Below, piece after piece: positions 16,782 through 24,297 of a DNA stretch of 64,000 bases. How positions within the stretch are numbered: the first letter of the stretch is position 1; each line of letters starts with the position of its first letter. This stretch comes from Vibrio pomeroyi (GTDB taxonomy: Bacteria; Pseudomonadota; Gammaproteobacteria; Enterobacterales; Vibrionaceae), in NCBI RefSeq assembly GCF_024347595.1, contig NZ_AP025507.1, forward strand, positions 992,001-1,056,000, given 5' to 3'. A program made the translations under genes and the position numbers. The notes beneath the pieces are model-generated. The model saw only the letters and a program-made list of their open reading frames with translations, made no database searches and was not told the DNA's origin.

Positions 16782-16880
16782 ATGAATACCACACCTGCAA
16801 CATGCTCACTACTTTACGCACCTTCATGTTGTCAGGTTGATGACCCAAGTCTCTTTTTAACCCCGCGTGCTGCATCATGA
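16782..16880 (+). CDS. Tiny 32-residue ORF translationally coupled to the efflux pump gene
   Basis: This ORF is too short for most gene finders. It begins ATG at 16782 with GGAG at 16774-16777. It ends with TGA at 16878-16880, overlapping the ATG of the MFS gene as ATGA. The MFS start has no ribosome site of its own, so its translation probably depends on ribosomes ending here. The peptide starts MNTTPATCSLLYAPSCCQVD and has three cysteines and several prolines. It could be a regulatory leader peptide or only a coupling device. I know no family for it. The overlap and ribosome site argue that it is translated. Confidence 0.5.
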   Translation: MNTTPATCSLLYAPSCCQVDDPSLFLTPRAAS

Positions 16881-18070
16881 GTCGTCGATTCGATTTTAAG
16901 TCGATTTTACTGGCGTGTTTGGTCATCAGTATTGGCCAACTCAGCATGGGTTTGGTGTTTCCTTCTTTACCTTGGATCGCCAAAGATTTTGATGTCTCAC
17001 TAGAGCAAGCTCAGCTTCTGGTGAGTGTGTATTTGTTAGGTTTTGGTCCGTCTCAGTTTATCTATGGCCCAATTTCAGACGCTTTAGGACGTAAAAAGGT
17101 CCTGTTGAGTGGCTTGTTGCTCGCCATGCTTGGCCTGTTGATGATCATCTTTTTCAGTCATTCATTTACCAGCATGGTGTTGGGTCGATTCCTGCAAGGT
17201 TTAGGAACAGGCTGTTGTGCCGTGCTTGCTCGCGCTTCAACACGAGATAGATTCAGCGGAGCTGACTTACCCTTGGCGATGTCCTATATCGCAATGGTTG
17301 CGTCTATCACTCCTCTGATTGCGCCTGTTATCGGTGGCTTTATCAACTTCCACTTTGGCTGGAGTATGGTATTCATCTCGCTACTTGGGTATGTATCATT
17401 GGCTTGGGTGGTATTGGCGTTCAAATTCAAAGAAACCGTTACTCAGTTTTCTGTGATTCCTTCACCGAAGAAAATGGCATTGCAATATAAAGAATTGCTC
17501 ACCTCTCGCTACTTTATGAGCTTTGCGAGCATTGGTTGGCTTAACTTTAGTTTGATGATCACCACCGTGTCGGTGATGCCATTTATCATGCAGAACCAAA
17601 TTGGCATGACGTCTGACGAATACGCTATGTGGGCGGTAATTCCTGCGTTGGGCATGCTTGGTGGGACAAGCTTGTGTAACCGTATTCGTCCAATATTAGG
17701 CAATAAGAAAACACTGTTGTGCACGCCTGTGTTACACATCTCTGCTGCGTTGTGGCTTTTCTTCTGTCCTCTTGAACCTTTGTATCTCATGATTGGCCAG
17801 TTTCTGATGATACTCGGTAATGGTATTGCACTGCCTTGTGCTCAGGCTTTAGTGATGCTGCCATACAAGAAAAATGCAGGCGCGGCGGCTGCGATGTCGG
17901 GCGGTGGTCAGATGGTCGTGTCTTCGATTGTCAGTATGGGACTGGTTAAGCTTGGATTAGGAGAGGCGTGGCATTTATCACTGGTCGTTGCGTTATTCAC
18001 TGCGATTACTCTGTTTAATATTCTACGTGGCTTTAGTAGCCAAGAAGCCAGAGATTCTCAGCTTAGCTAG
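16877..18070 (+). CDS. Bcr/CflA-type multidrug efflux MFS transporter
   Basis: The 397-residue protein has about 12 predicted membrane helices. Motif A appears as GPISDALGRKKVLL after helix 2. The GRFLQGLGTGCCAVLARA segment in helix 4 is the Bcr/CflA drug-proton antiporter signature. It should expel small molecules from the inner membrane, driven by protons; bicyclomycin- or chloramphenicol-like substrates are typical of the family. The ATG overlaps the stop of a 32-residue upstream ORF and lacks its own ribosome site. A strong terminator separates it from the siderophore genes downstream, which run the other way. The real substrate is unknown. Confidence 0.9.
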   Translation: MSRRFDFKSILLACLVISIGQLSMGLVFPSLPWIAKDFDVSLEQAQLLVSVYLLGFGPSQFIYGPISDALGRKKVLLSGLLLAMLGLLMIIFFSHSFTSMVLGRFLQGLGTGCCAVLARASTRDRFSGADLPLAMSYIAMVASITPLIAPVIGGFINFHFGWSMVFISLLGYVSLAWVVLAFKFKETVTQFSVIPSPKKMALQYKELLTSRYFMSFASIGWLNFSLMITTVSVMPFIMQNQIGMTSDEYAMWAVIPALGMLGGTSLCNRIRPILGNKKTLLCTPVLHISAALWLFFCPLEPLYLMIGQFLMILGNGIALPCAQALVMLPYKKNAGAAAAMSGGGQMVVSSIVSMGLVKLGLGEAWHLSLVVALFTAITLFNILRGFSSQEARDSQLS

Positions 18071-18101
18071 AGAATTAAAGTTAGTTAGTGAATCTGAACT
18101 G

Positions 18102-18138
18102 AAAAGGCCATTGAAATGATGAATTTCAATGGCCTTTT
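18102..18138. terminator. Bidirectional terminator between MFS and siderophore ATPase genes
   Basis: AAAAGGCCATTGAAAT (from 18102) pairs with ATTTCAATGGCCTTTT over a short loop. T runs lie on the 3' side of both strands, as expected between convergent genes. Confidence 0.9.
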
Positions 18139-18176
18139 TAATGTTCAGCGTTTGGGTTTAACTGTCAGAATATAAG

Positions 18177-18962
18177 CTATTCGCAGACCACCGCGACTTT
18201 CTCGCTTGCGGCTGTTTTAGCTGGAACCGGATGGTCGATCAGTCGAATAGGGGACTCATACAGTGCAGATAATGCCTGTTCATCAAGTAACTTATCGGCG
18301 CTGCCTTCAAATGCTATCTGACCTTTCTTTAGAGCAACAATGTGTGTTGCGTAGCGCAGTGCAAGGTTCAAGTCGTGCAGAATCACGATAACGCCAACGT
18401 CTTCCTTTTTGTTCAGTTCAGACAGTAAACCCATTAGTTGGAATTGGTGATGAACATCCAGTGCTGATGTTGGCTCATCGAGGATCAACACAGGAGACTG
18501 TTGTGCAAGCAACATCGATACCCACGCACGTTGGCGTTCACCGCCGGATAAATCGTCCGCTAACGCCTGTGAAAACTCAGCAACGCCTGTTCTCTCCATC
18601 GCTTGTTGGATGATGGATTTGTCTTCAGAGTTCCAACGACCTAACGCACCTCGCCAAGGAAAACGCCCTAAACGAACCAGTTCTTCCACCGTTAAGCCAG
18701 CAGAAGCAGGGAGCTTTTGTGGCAAATACGCAATCTTCTTGGCTAAGTCTTTGCTTTTTAATGAAGAGAGAGATGCATTGTCTAATTCAACAGTACCGAA
18801 GTCTGGTGACATCTGTCCTGAAAGCAAGTTCACCAATGTCGATTTACCAGAGCCATTGTGACCAAGAACCACGGTAAGCTCATTCGTTGGAATGGAAAGC
18901 TCGTCAATTGAGAGAATGGTTCGCTCATCACGAACGATTTTGATGTTTGAAAGCTGAAACAT
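18177..18962 (-). CDS. Iron-siderophore ABC transporter ATPase (FhuC-like)
   Basis: From ATG 18962 the protein has 261 residues. Walker A is GHNGSGKST (about 35-43), the signature is LSGGERQR, Walker B is VLILDEPTSALD, and the H-loop is VILHDLN. These and the overall length match FhuC/FecE-type ATPases. It should power the FhuB-like permease and the binding protein encoded on the opposite strand about 5 kb away, at the inner membrane. An in-frame ATG 15 codons upstream is possible but gives a non-family extension. The FhuF-like gene lies 75 bases upstream on the same strand, so the Fur-like box before that gene likely controls both. Confidence 0.9.
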   Translation of the reverse strand: MFQLSNIKIVRDERTILSIDELSIPTNELTVVLGHNGSGKSTLVNLLSGQMSPDFGTVELDNASLSSLKSKDLAKKIAYLPQKLPASAGLTVEELVRLGRFPWRGALGRWNSEDKSIIQQAMERTGVAEFSQALADDLSGGERQRAWVSMLLAQQSPVLILDEPTSALDVHHQFQLMGLLSELNKKEDVGVIVILHDLNLALRYATHIVALKKGQIAFEGSADKLLDEQALSALYESPIRLIDHPVPAKTAASEKVAVVCE

Positions 18963-19037
18963 GTCAGTCCTGTTTTTAGACCAATAAAGTTGCTCAATAA
19001 AAGCCACTTTACTGGTCTCTAAAAATAGATGGTGATA

Positions 19038-19796
19038 TTACGCAGTTTTTTTATTGTCAGGGTGCCTAGGGCAATCGTCACAATACTTTCTAGAGTCGCA
19101 TTTGTAGACTAGGCAGCAGCTGACTCTAATCAGTTTAAGCATCCCAGAATCGGCATCGACCTTGAGGCTGTCTAAGTGACTTTCAGGCAGCTGGCATGCG
19201 TCTAACCAAAGCTTCGCTTGTGCAGTGATGTAGTCGTTGGTCAGGCTCGGTTCATGTTGCTGCAATTTGATCAGACTGCCTAATAGTAGATCCGCCAATA
19301 AATGGTTAGTAAAACCAGGGCGGATGCGTGTCCATTCACTGATTTGGCTGCGATAAAACTCAGTAAGTGCAAGTATGGCTTCGCCCGCTTTAGGTATCAA
19401 TTCCTCAGGTGAGCCGTGTTCATGATCACCATTAAAGAAGCGATATCCTGTGACGAACTCTTTGTACCTAAACTGACCGATATTCTTAATATCAGGCAGC
19501 GAGTGAAGGCCGTAGATAGAAACGAAGGTCACATAGATGGGCTGCCAGCAGACGAGATCCCAAGTCCGGGTCAACCAATAAGCTTTACCTGCTTCTGTGT
19601 GATTTTCCGCTAAGCCGTCGTAAATACGTTTGATCTCGATATGGCTCTTATCATTCGTCATTGCGATGCTTCTGCTGCTCAGAGAACCATAACTGCCGCT
19701 TAGATAAGGCGTGACTTGTTTAGAGTAAGCGAAGATTTTTTGGTGTAGAGAAGGGGCTCTCCGACGAGTGATGATGTTGTGCAGCTGGGAAAGCAT
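19038..19796 (-). CDS. FhuF-like siderophore ferric reductase
   Basis: The 252-residue protein ends with the FhuF [2Fe-2S] motif: two adjacent cysteines, ten residues, then CDDC (about 228-243), matching C-C-x10-C-x2-C. The rest is a poorly conserved helical region typical of the family. FhuF-type proteins reduce ferric hydroxamate siderophores after uptake, at the cytoplasmic side, to free the iron. It begins right next to a Fur-like box and is followed by the ATPase gene, which fits an iron-starvation operon. The ribosome site is poor. A later ATG at 19661 (MTNDKSHIE) is an alternative start. Confidence 0.82.
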   Translation of the reverse strand: MLSQLHNIITRRRAPSLHQKIFAYSKQVTPYLSGSYGSLSSRSIAMTNDKSHIEIKRIYDGLAENHTEAGKAYWLTRTWDLVCWQPIYVTFVSIYGLHSLPDIKNIGQFRYKEFVTGYRFFNGDHEHGSPEELIPKAGEAILALTEFYRSQISEWTRIRPGFTNHLLADLLLGSLIKLQQHEPSLTNDYITAQAKLWLDACQLPESHLDSLKVDADSGMLKLIRVSCCLVYKCDSRKYCDDCPRHPDNKKTA

Positions 19797-19807
19797 CTTA
19801 AACCATT

Positions 19808-19832
19808 AAATGAGAATCAGTTTCGTTATCAT
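19808..19832 (-). promoter_or_regulatory. Fur-box-like operator
   Basis: ATGAGAATCAGTTTCGTTAT within 19808-19832 resembles the Fur consensus (GATAATGATAATCATTATC), with ATGAGAATC-type left half and CGTTATCAT right half. It lies 12-36 bases upstream of the FhuF-like start on the minus strand. The AraC gene is about 185 bases away on the other side. Confidence 0.6.
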
Positions 19833-20015
19833 AGCGAACCTTATCGAGGATAACCATACAAAATGGAGCATATCCGCGGAGAACTCGTTATATAAGATAT
19901 CTATAAATTGAGCATGCCTTAGTCATTTTTAAGTGATAAAAGTCGCTTTAAATGATAAAAAGTATTTCTGAATCTAATATGTTGTTGCCACTACCGAGAG
20001 TTTGAAAGCTTGACT

Positions 20016-20924
20016 ATGAACACACCTGCATTTGACCGTATTAGCCGCGTATTGGCTTATATCCATGCGAACCTTAGCTCGACACTATCGCTAGAAGATA
20101 TTGCGAAACAGAGCTGTTGGTCTCGCTGGCAGCTGCAAAGAGTGTTTCAAGCTGAAACGGGACTGACCGTGGCAAACTACGTGAGAGAGTTAAAGCTAAG
20201 CCAAGCGGCTGAAGAACTGTTGGACAGCAAAGAGCGAGTGATCGATATCGCGCTTGAACTCGGATTCAATTCAGAAATTAGTTTTAGTCGTTCTTTTAAG
20301 CAGATGTTTGGTTCCAGCCCTAGTCAGTATAGAAAAGCGGGTAAAAGAGCAGGGCTTAGAAAACCGATACAAGTATCTGAAACGGTGAGCGCTGCAGATA
20401 ACGGTCCACTCAGTTTTGTTGAGGTACGCATTGATGAAAGAGAGTCATTTCTTGTTAAAGGTATTACCTCAGAAATAAGCGGCTTATTTTCTCTGACACA
20501 AGATTTTGCAGAGAAAGTCCCTCAATTGTGGTCGCGCTTGGAAGGCGAAGTGAGCCTACCAGACGATAATGCCCTTCAGTTTATTGGTGTTATTGACCTT
20601 ACCCAATCTTGCTTTGATGGTACCAATATTCATTATTGGGCCGGAGTAGAGCTTAATGACGAGATTTCAATTCCTCAATTGCCGAGCATTATCTCCAATA
20701 AGTTAGACGTATTAACCATTCCAAAGCAAACCTATGCCGTGGTTAAACATTGTGGTCCGATTGAGAACCTTAGACACACTCTGAGTTGGTTTGTATTGAA
20801 TTGGCTGCCGAGTTCTGGTTATCGAGGTGTTGATGGTTATGAGCTTGAAGTATACCCATTAGCCTATCAAGCACGTGCCACAGATGCTGTCATGGAATAC
20901 TGGGTTCCTATTACTAAATCCTAA
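20016..20924 (+). CDS. AraC-family regulator with GyrI-like effector domain
   Basis: The 302-residue protein has an N-terminal double helix-turn-helix AraC domain (about 5-105: LSLEDIAKQSCWSRWQLQRVFQAETG, then SFSRSFKQMFGSSPSQYRK). A C-terminal GyrI-like/effector-binding domain follows from about 128 (FVEVRIDERESFLVKGITSEISG). This order is that of Rob-type regulators. It lies between the two divergent iron transport units and directly upstream of the TonB-dependent receptor, so it probably responds to a siderophore or a related small molecule and activates these genes. The frame also opens at TTG 20010, but ATG 20016 is preferred. The ribosome site is weak. Confidence 0.85.
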   Translation: MNTPAFDRISRVLAYIHANLSSTLSLEDIAKQSCWSRWQLQRVFQAETGLTVANYVRELKLSQAAEELLDSKERVIDIALELGFNSEISFSRSFKQMFGSSPSQYRKAGKRAGLRKPIQVSETVSAADNGPLSFVEVRIDERESFLVKGITSEISGLFSLTQDFAEKVPQLWSRLEGEVSLPDDNALQFIGVIDLTQSCFDGTNIHYWAGVELNDEISIPQLPSIISNKLDVLTIPKQTYAVVKHCGPIENLRHTLSWFVLNWLPSSGYRGVDGYELEVYPLAYQARATDAVMEYWVPITKS

Positions 20925-20968
20925 CCATACCTTCGTTCCACCCTTTCGTTAAACCTCATCTAAAATAG

Positions 20969-20999
20969 GGTCAATTGTTCTTTTAATCAGCAATTGACC
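20969..20999 (+). terminator. Weak hairpin after the AraC gene
   Basis: GGTCAATTG (20969-20977) pairs with CAATTGACC (20991-20999), followed by TAATTT. The stem is perfect but the T run is poor, so it may terminate only partly. Confidence 0.5.
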
Positions 21000-21079
21000 T
21001 AATTTCATTGAAAATAGGCCAAGTTCTTTGTGAGTTTGCACCAAATTGTTAATTATCCCATTCATAGATACATACAATG

Positions 21080-21104
21080 CAAATGAGATTTATTATTATT
21101 TATA
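21080..21104 (+). promoter_or_regulatory. Possible Fur box upstream of the receptor gene
   Basis: AAATGAGATTTATTATTATT (from 21081) resembles vibrio Fur sites and lies about 25-50 bases before the receptor start. The match is looser than the box at 19808, and the A/T richness lowers its weight. Confidence 0.5.
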
Positions 21105-21128
21105 TTAAGCATTGGTACCGAGGGAATC

Positions 21129-23252
21129 ATGACCACTCACACTCGTTTTAAGTATTCATCACTTGCAGTAGCGTTGCTCACTGCATTTTCAGCGCAAGCC
21201 TTGGCGGAAGAGACCGTAACAGCAGCAGATTCGAATGTAGAAACTGTTACGATTATGGGTAAGGCCTATCGTAATACCGCGACTAAGTCGGCACTTGAGC
21301 CAGAAGAAACGCCTCAAGGTATTACCGTTATTGATGAAGAACAGTTAGAGCAACGAGGTGTTCAATCTTTGAATCAAGCCCTTCGTTATGCACCGGGTGT
21401 TGTAACTGAAAACCGCGGTAGTTCCGTAGCAATGTTTGATTCTTACTCTATCCGTGGCTTTGCTACCAATAACGTTAACTACTACGACGGTCTGTCACTT
21501 CAATTCTTGAATGGTTGGAACCTACAACCGCAGATTGATCCGATTGCAATGCAGCAAGTAGAGATCTTCAAAGGGCCTACCTCTGTGCTTTATGGCGCAA
21601 TGCCACCGGGCGGTATGGTGAACATGATTGCTAAAGCTCCGCAAACGGAATCGTCGACTAAAGTGGGCGTAGCAACAGGCTCTCGTAATCTACAAGAAGC
21701 GTCTATTGATACCACAGGTCAGTTTGGCGACAGTGATTTTTCTTACCGTTTGATCGCACTTGCTCGCAAGCAAGACAGCCAAGTTGATAATGCAGAAGAA
21801 GAGCGTTACTTAATTGCTCCTTCTGTAGACTGGCAAGCAACCGATAACACATTAATCAACTTCAATCTGTACTACCAGAATGATCCTTCAATGGGCATCA
21901 ACTCGGCAATGCCACTCGATGTGCTGAAAGCAAGCGATCCATCTGTTTCTATGGGTGACAAGAACTGGAGTAAATTCGAACGTGAAGTGTTGATGGTTGG
22001 CTATAAGATTAACCATGACTTCAATAACAATTGGACGTTCTTACAGAATGCTCGCTATACCGACGCATCTCTATATCAAGAGAACACTTACCATGTGAGC
22101 TACGATCCAAGTACGCCTAACCAGCTAGACCGTTACTTGTACTCTACTGATGAGAGCTTTAAAGGGTTTGTTATTGATAACCAATTGAGCGGTATCGTTA
22201 ATGTTGGTTCAGTAGAACACAACTTATTGCTTGGTTTAGATTACCAAGACCTAGATGGCAATGTTAACTACTCGTCGTACAGTGCGAATGGTAGTGGTTT
22301 CAATAGCTTTGACCCATTGAACCCGAACAATGATCTACTAGACCGTAGTGATGTGACTAAGACGGGTGAATATCTAGATGACACGACGTCAAGTCAGCTG
22401 GGTTTCTACGTTCAAGACCAAGTTCGTCTGGACGCATTAGTACTGATTGCGGGTGCGCGATTTGATCACTACAAATCTGAGAGTGATTACTACGCTCATG
22501 AATCTGATCACAAGCAGTTCACTTACCGTTTAGGTGGCTTGTATCAGTTTGATAATGGATTAGCGCCATTCGCAAGTTACGCGACGAGCTTCGAACCAGC
22601 TCCGGGTGTTGATAAAGCGGGCAATGAGTTTGATCCAGAGAACGCACAACAAGCAGAGATTGGTGTGAAATACCTGTCTGACGATATGTCGAAAGAAGCA
22701 ACGGTTTCTTTATTCCATATTGTTAAGCAAGACATGTTGATGACAGACCCGACAAACGTTTATGGTCCAAGAATCCAAGTCGGTGAAGTGGTATCGCAAG
22801 GTGCAGAACTGTCTGGACGTTGGTTTGCGACAGAAAACTTCGATATTGCGGCTTCATACACGTATGTCGATATGGAAATTACCGAAGACTCTAGCAACGG
22901 TTTAGAAGGTACGACGCCAATCTATGTTCCTGAACACACAGCTAACATGTGGGCTAACTACAACGTATTTAACGGCATGCTAGCAGGCTCTCGATTCAGT
23001 GCAGGTGCTCGTTACGTTGGTGAAATGCAAATGGACGCAAGCAATACTCAAGGTAAAGTTCCGTCTTACACGGTTGTTGATTTGTCGGTGGGTTATGATT
23101 TGGGTGCAGCAAGCGATACGCTATCTGGCGCAACAGCGAACCTAGCGGTGAACAATATTTTCAACGAAGAATATTACGCGTGTTACGACCAATCGAACTG
23201 TTGGTTCGGTGCTGAGCAGTCTGTAGAGCTAAGCGTAAACTATGAATTCTAA
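21129..23252 (+). CDS. TonB-dependent siderophore receptor (hydroxamate type)
   Basis: The 707-residue outer-membrane protein has a signal peptide (about 1-26), then a TonB box-like ETVTIMG (about 39-45). The plug domain (about 55-165) carries TPQGITVIDEEQL, IRGFATNN and VEIFKGPTSVLYGAMPPGGMVNM. A 22-strand barrel follows and ends in a terminal aromatic residue (VNYEF). The plug motifs place it in the FhuA/FoxA/FpvA-like group of siderophore receptors. It imports a ferric siderophore, most likely a hydroxamate given the FhuB-type permease and FhuF-like reductase nearby. The siderophore itself cannot be named from the sequence. A terminator-like hairpin lies between it and the binding-protein gene. 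Confidence 0.92.
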   Translation: MTTHTRFKYSSLAVALLTAFSAQALAEETVTAADSNVETVTIMGKAYRNTATKSALEPEETPQGITVIDEEQLEQRGVQSLNQALRYAPGVVTENRGSSVAMFDSYSIRGFATNNVNYYDGLSLQFLNGWNLQPQIDPIAMQQVEIFKGPTSVLYGAMPPGGMVNMIAKAPQTESSTKVGVATGSRNLQEASIDTTGQFGDSDFSYRLIALARKQDSQVDNAEEERYLIAPSVDWQATDNTLINFNLYYQNDPSMGINSAMPLDVLKASDPSVSMGDKNWSKFEREVLMVGYKINHDFNNNWTFLQNARYTDASLYQENTYHVSYDPSTPNQLDRYLYSTDESFKGFVIDNQLSGIVNVGSVEHNLLLGLDYQDLDGNVNYSSYSANGSGFNSFDPLNPNNDLLDRSDVTKTGEYLDDTTSSQLGFYVQDQVRLDALVLIAGARFDHYKSESDYYAHESDHKQFTYRLGGLYQFDNGLAPFASYATSFEPAPGVDKAGNEFDPENAQQAEIGVKYLSDDMSKEATVSLFHIVKQDMLMTDPTNVYGPRIQVGEVVSQGAELSGRWFATENFDIAASYTYVDMEITEDSSNGLEGTTPIYVPEHTANMWANYNVFNGMLAGSRFSAGARYVGEMQMDASNTQGKVPSYTVVDLSVGYDLGAASDTLSGATANLAVNNIFNEEYYACYDQSNCWFGAEQSVELSVNYEF

Positions 23253-23274
23253 CTAAGTTAGCATTCCCAATTCT

Positions 23275-23303
23275 AAAGCAGCCTTTTCTGGGCTGCTTTT
23301 GTC
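23275..23303 (+). terminator. Terminator or attenuator after the receptor gene
   Basis: AAAGCAGCC (23275-23283) pairs with GGCTGCTTT (23291-23299), followed by T. It lies between the receptor and the binding-protein gene, and may keep downstream expression lower than that of the receptor. Confidence 0.8.
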
Positions 23304-23343
23304 GTTTGTAGAAATATCGAATTTAGATTAAGTAGGCAAATAT

Positions 23344-24297
23344 ATGAGCTTAAAACCAATAGCTTCTCATTTTTCTAAAGTAAAACATTTGAATACAAAG
23401 CTCGTTCTAACGATGTTAGCGAGTGCTTTATCGTTCAACGCGATGGCGGATTTCCAAGTAGAAGACAGTGAAGGGATTAAAACCCTTAAAGCTCAACCTG
23501 TTAGAGTGGCTGCGCTTAACTGGGATATTGCAGAGCAAGTGATTGAACTTGGTGTTACGCCAGTTGCTGTGCCAGATATTGCAGGGTATACCGATTGGGT
23601 TGTTCAACCTGCGATTCCAGAAGGCGTGGCGGATATTGGCACTCGAACTGAGCCTAACTTTTCAGCGCTTAAGAAGCTCAACCCTGATGTGATTCTCATC
23701 GCTTCACCTCAAAAAGATTTGCAGGATCGACTTTCTGAAATCGCGCCCGTGCTTTACTACCAGACATACAGTGAACAGCACAGTAATGCTGAGGCGGCTA
23801 TTGATAACTTCAAGAAGATAGGTCAATTGCTTGGCAAAGAAGAGCAAGCGAACAACAAATTGGCTGCGATGGATGAGCGTCTTGAAGTTTTAAAAGCTGA
23901 ACTAGATAAAGCGTATCCGGGCGACAAGCCGAAAGTGACGTCTTTCCGCTTTGCGAGCACCACTTCGGTGTTCATATATGGTGATAATTCTATTCCTCAA
24001 TATGCGCTTGAACAGTTGGGCTTTGAAAATGCGATGGTTCTTCCTGCGAGTCAGTGGGGCATCAGTCAAAAACGTATGACCGAGCTTAAGAACGTCAAGG
24101 GTGGCATTGCGCTGTACTTTGAACCTTTCCCATATCAAGACAAGTTAGATCGTTCTCCGGTTTGGAAGAGCATGCCTTTCGTTCGCAATGGTCAATTTAG
24201 CCCTGTAGCAGCAAGTTGGAGCTACGGCGGTGCTATGTCGATTTTGTATAACGCAGAAGCGATGGCGCAATCGTTGTTGACGTTAGCGGAGCAGTAA
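23344..24297 (+). CDS. Periplasmic iron-siderophore binding protein (FhuD-like)
   Basis: The 317-residue protein has a signal peptide of about 35 residues (cleavage near AMA-D). The class III binding protein fold follows (VRVAALNWDIAEQVIELGVTPVAVPD, then LNPDVILIAS and the long connecting helix). It should carry a ferric siderophore from the receptor to the FhuB-like permease. The stop overlaps the start of the permease gene by one base (TAATG), so translation is coupled. FhuD of ferrichrome systems is the closest functional model. Its exact ligand is not readable. Confidence 0.9.
   Translation: MSLKPIASHFSKVKHLNTKLVLTMLASALSFNAMADFQVEDSEGIKTLKAQPVRVAALNWDIAEQVIELGVTPVAVPDIAGYTDWVVQPAIPEGVADIGTRTEPNFSALKKLNPDVILIASPQKDLQDRLSEIAPVLYYQTYSEQHSNAEAAIDNFKKIGQLLGKEEQANNKLAAMDERLEVLKAELDKAYPGDKPKVTSFRFASTTSVFIYGDNSIPQYALEQLGFENAMVLPASQWGISQKRMTELKNVKGGIALYFEPFPYQDKLDRSPVWKSMPFVRNGQFSPVAASWSYGGAMSILYNAEAMAQSLLTLAEQ

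Noticed and set aside
16723..16983. Minus-strand frame of 86 codons across the pump start
   Set aside because: It overlaps the clear MFS start and the coupled small ORF, has no recognisable domain and no good ribosome site.
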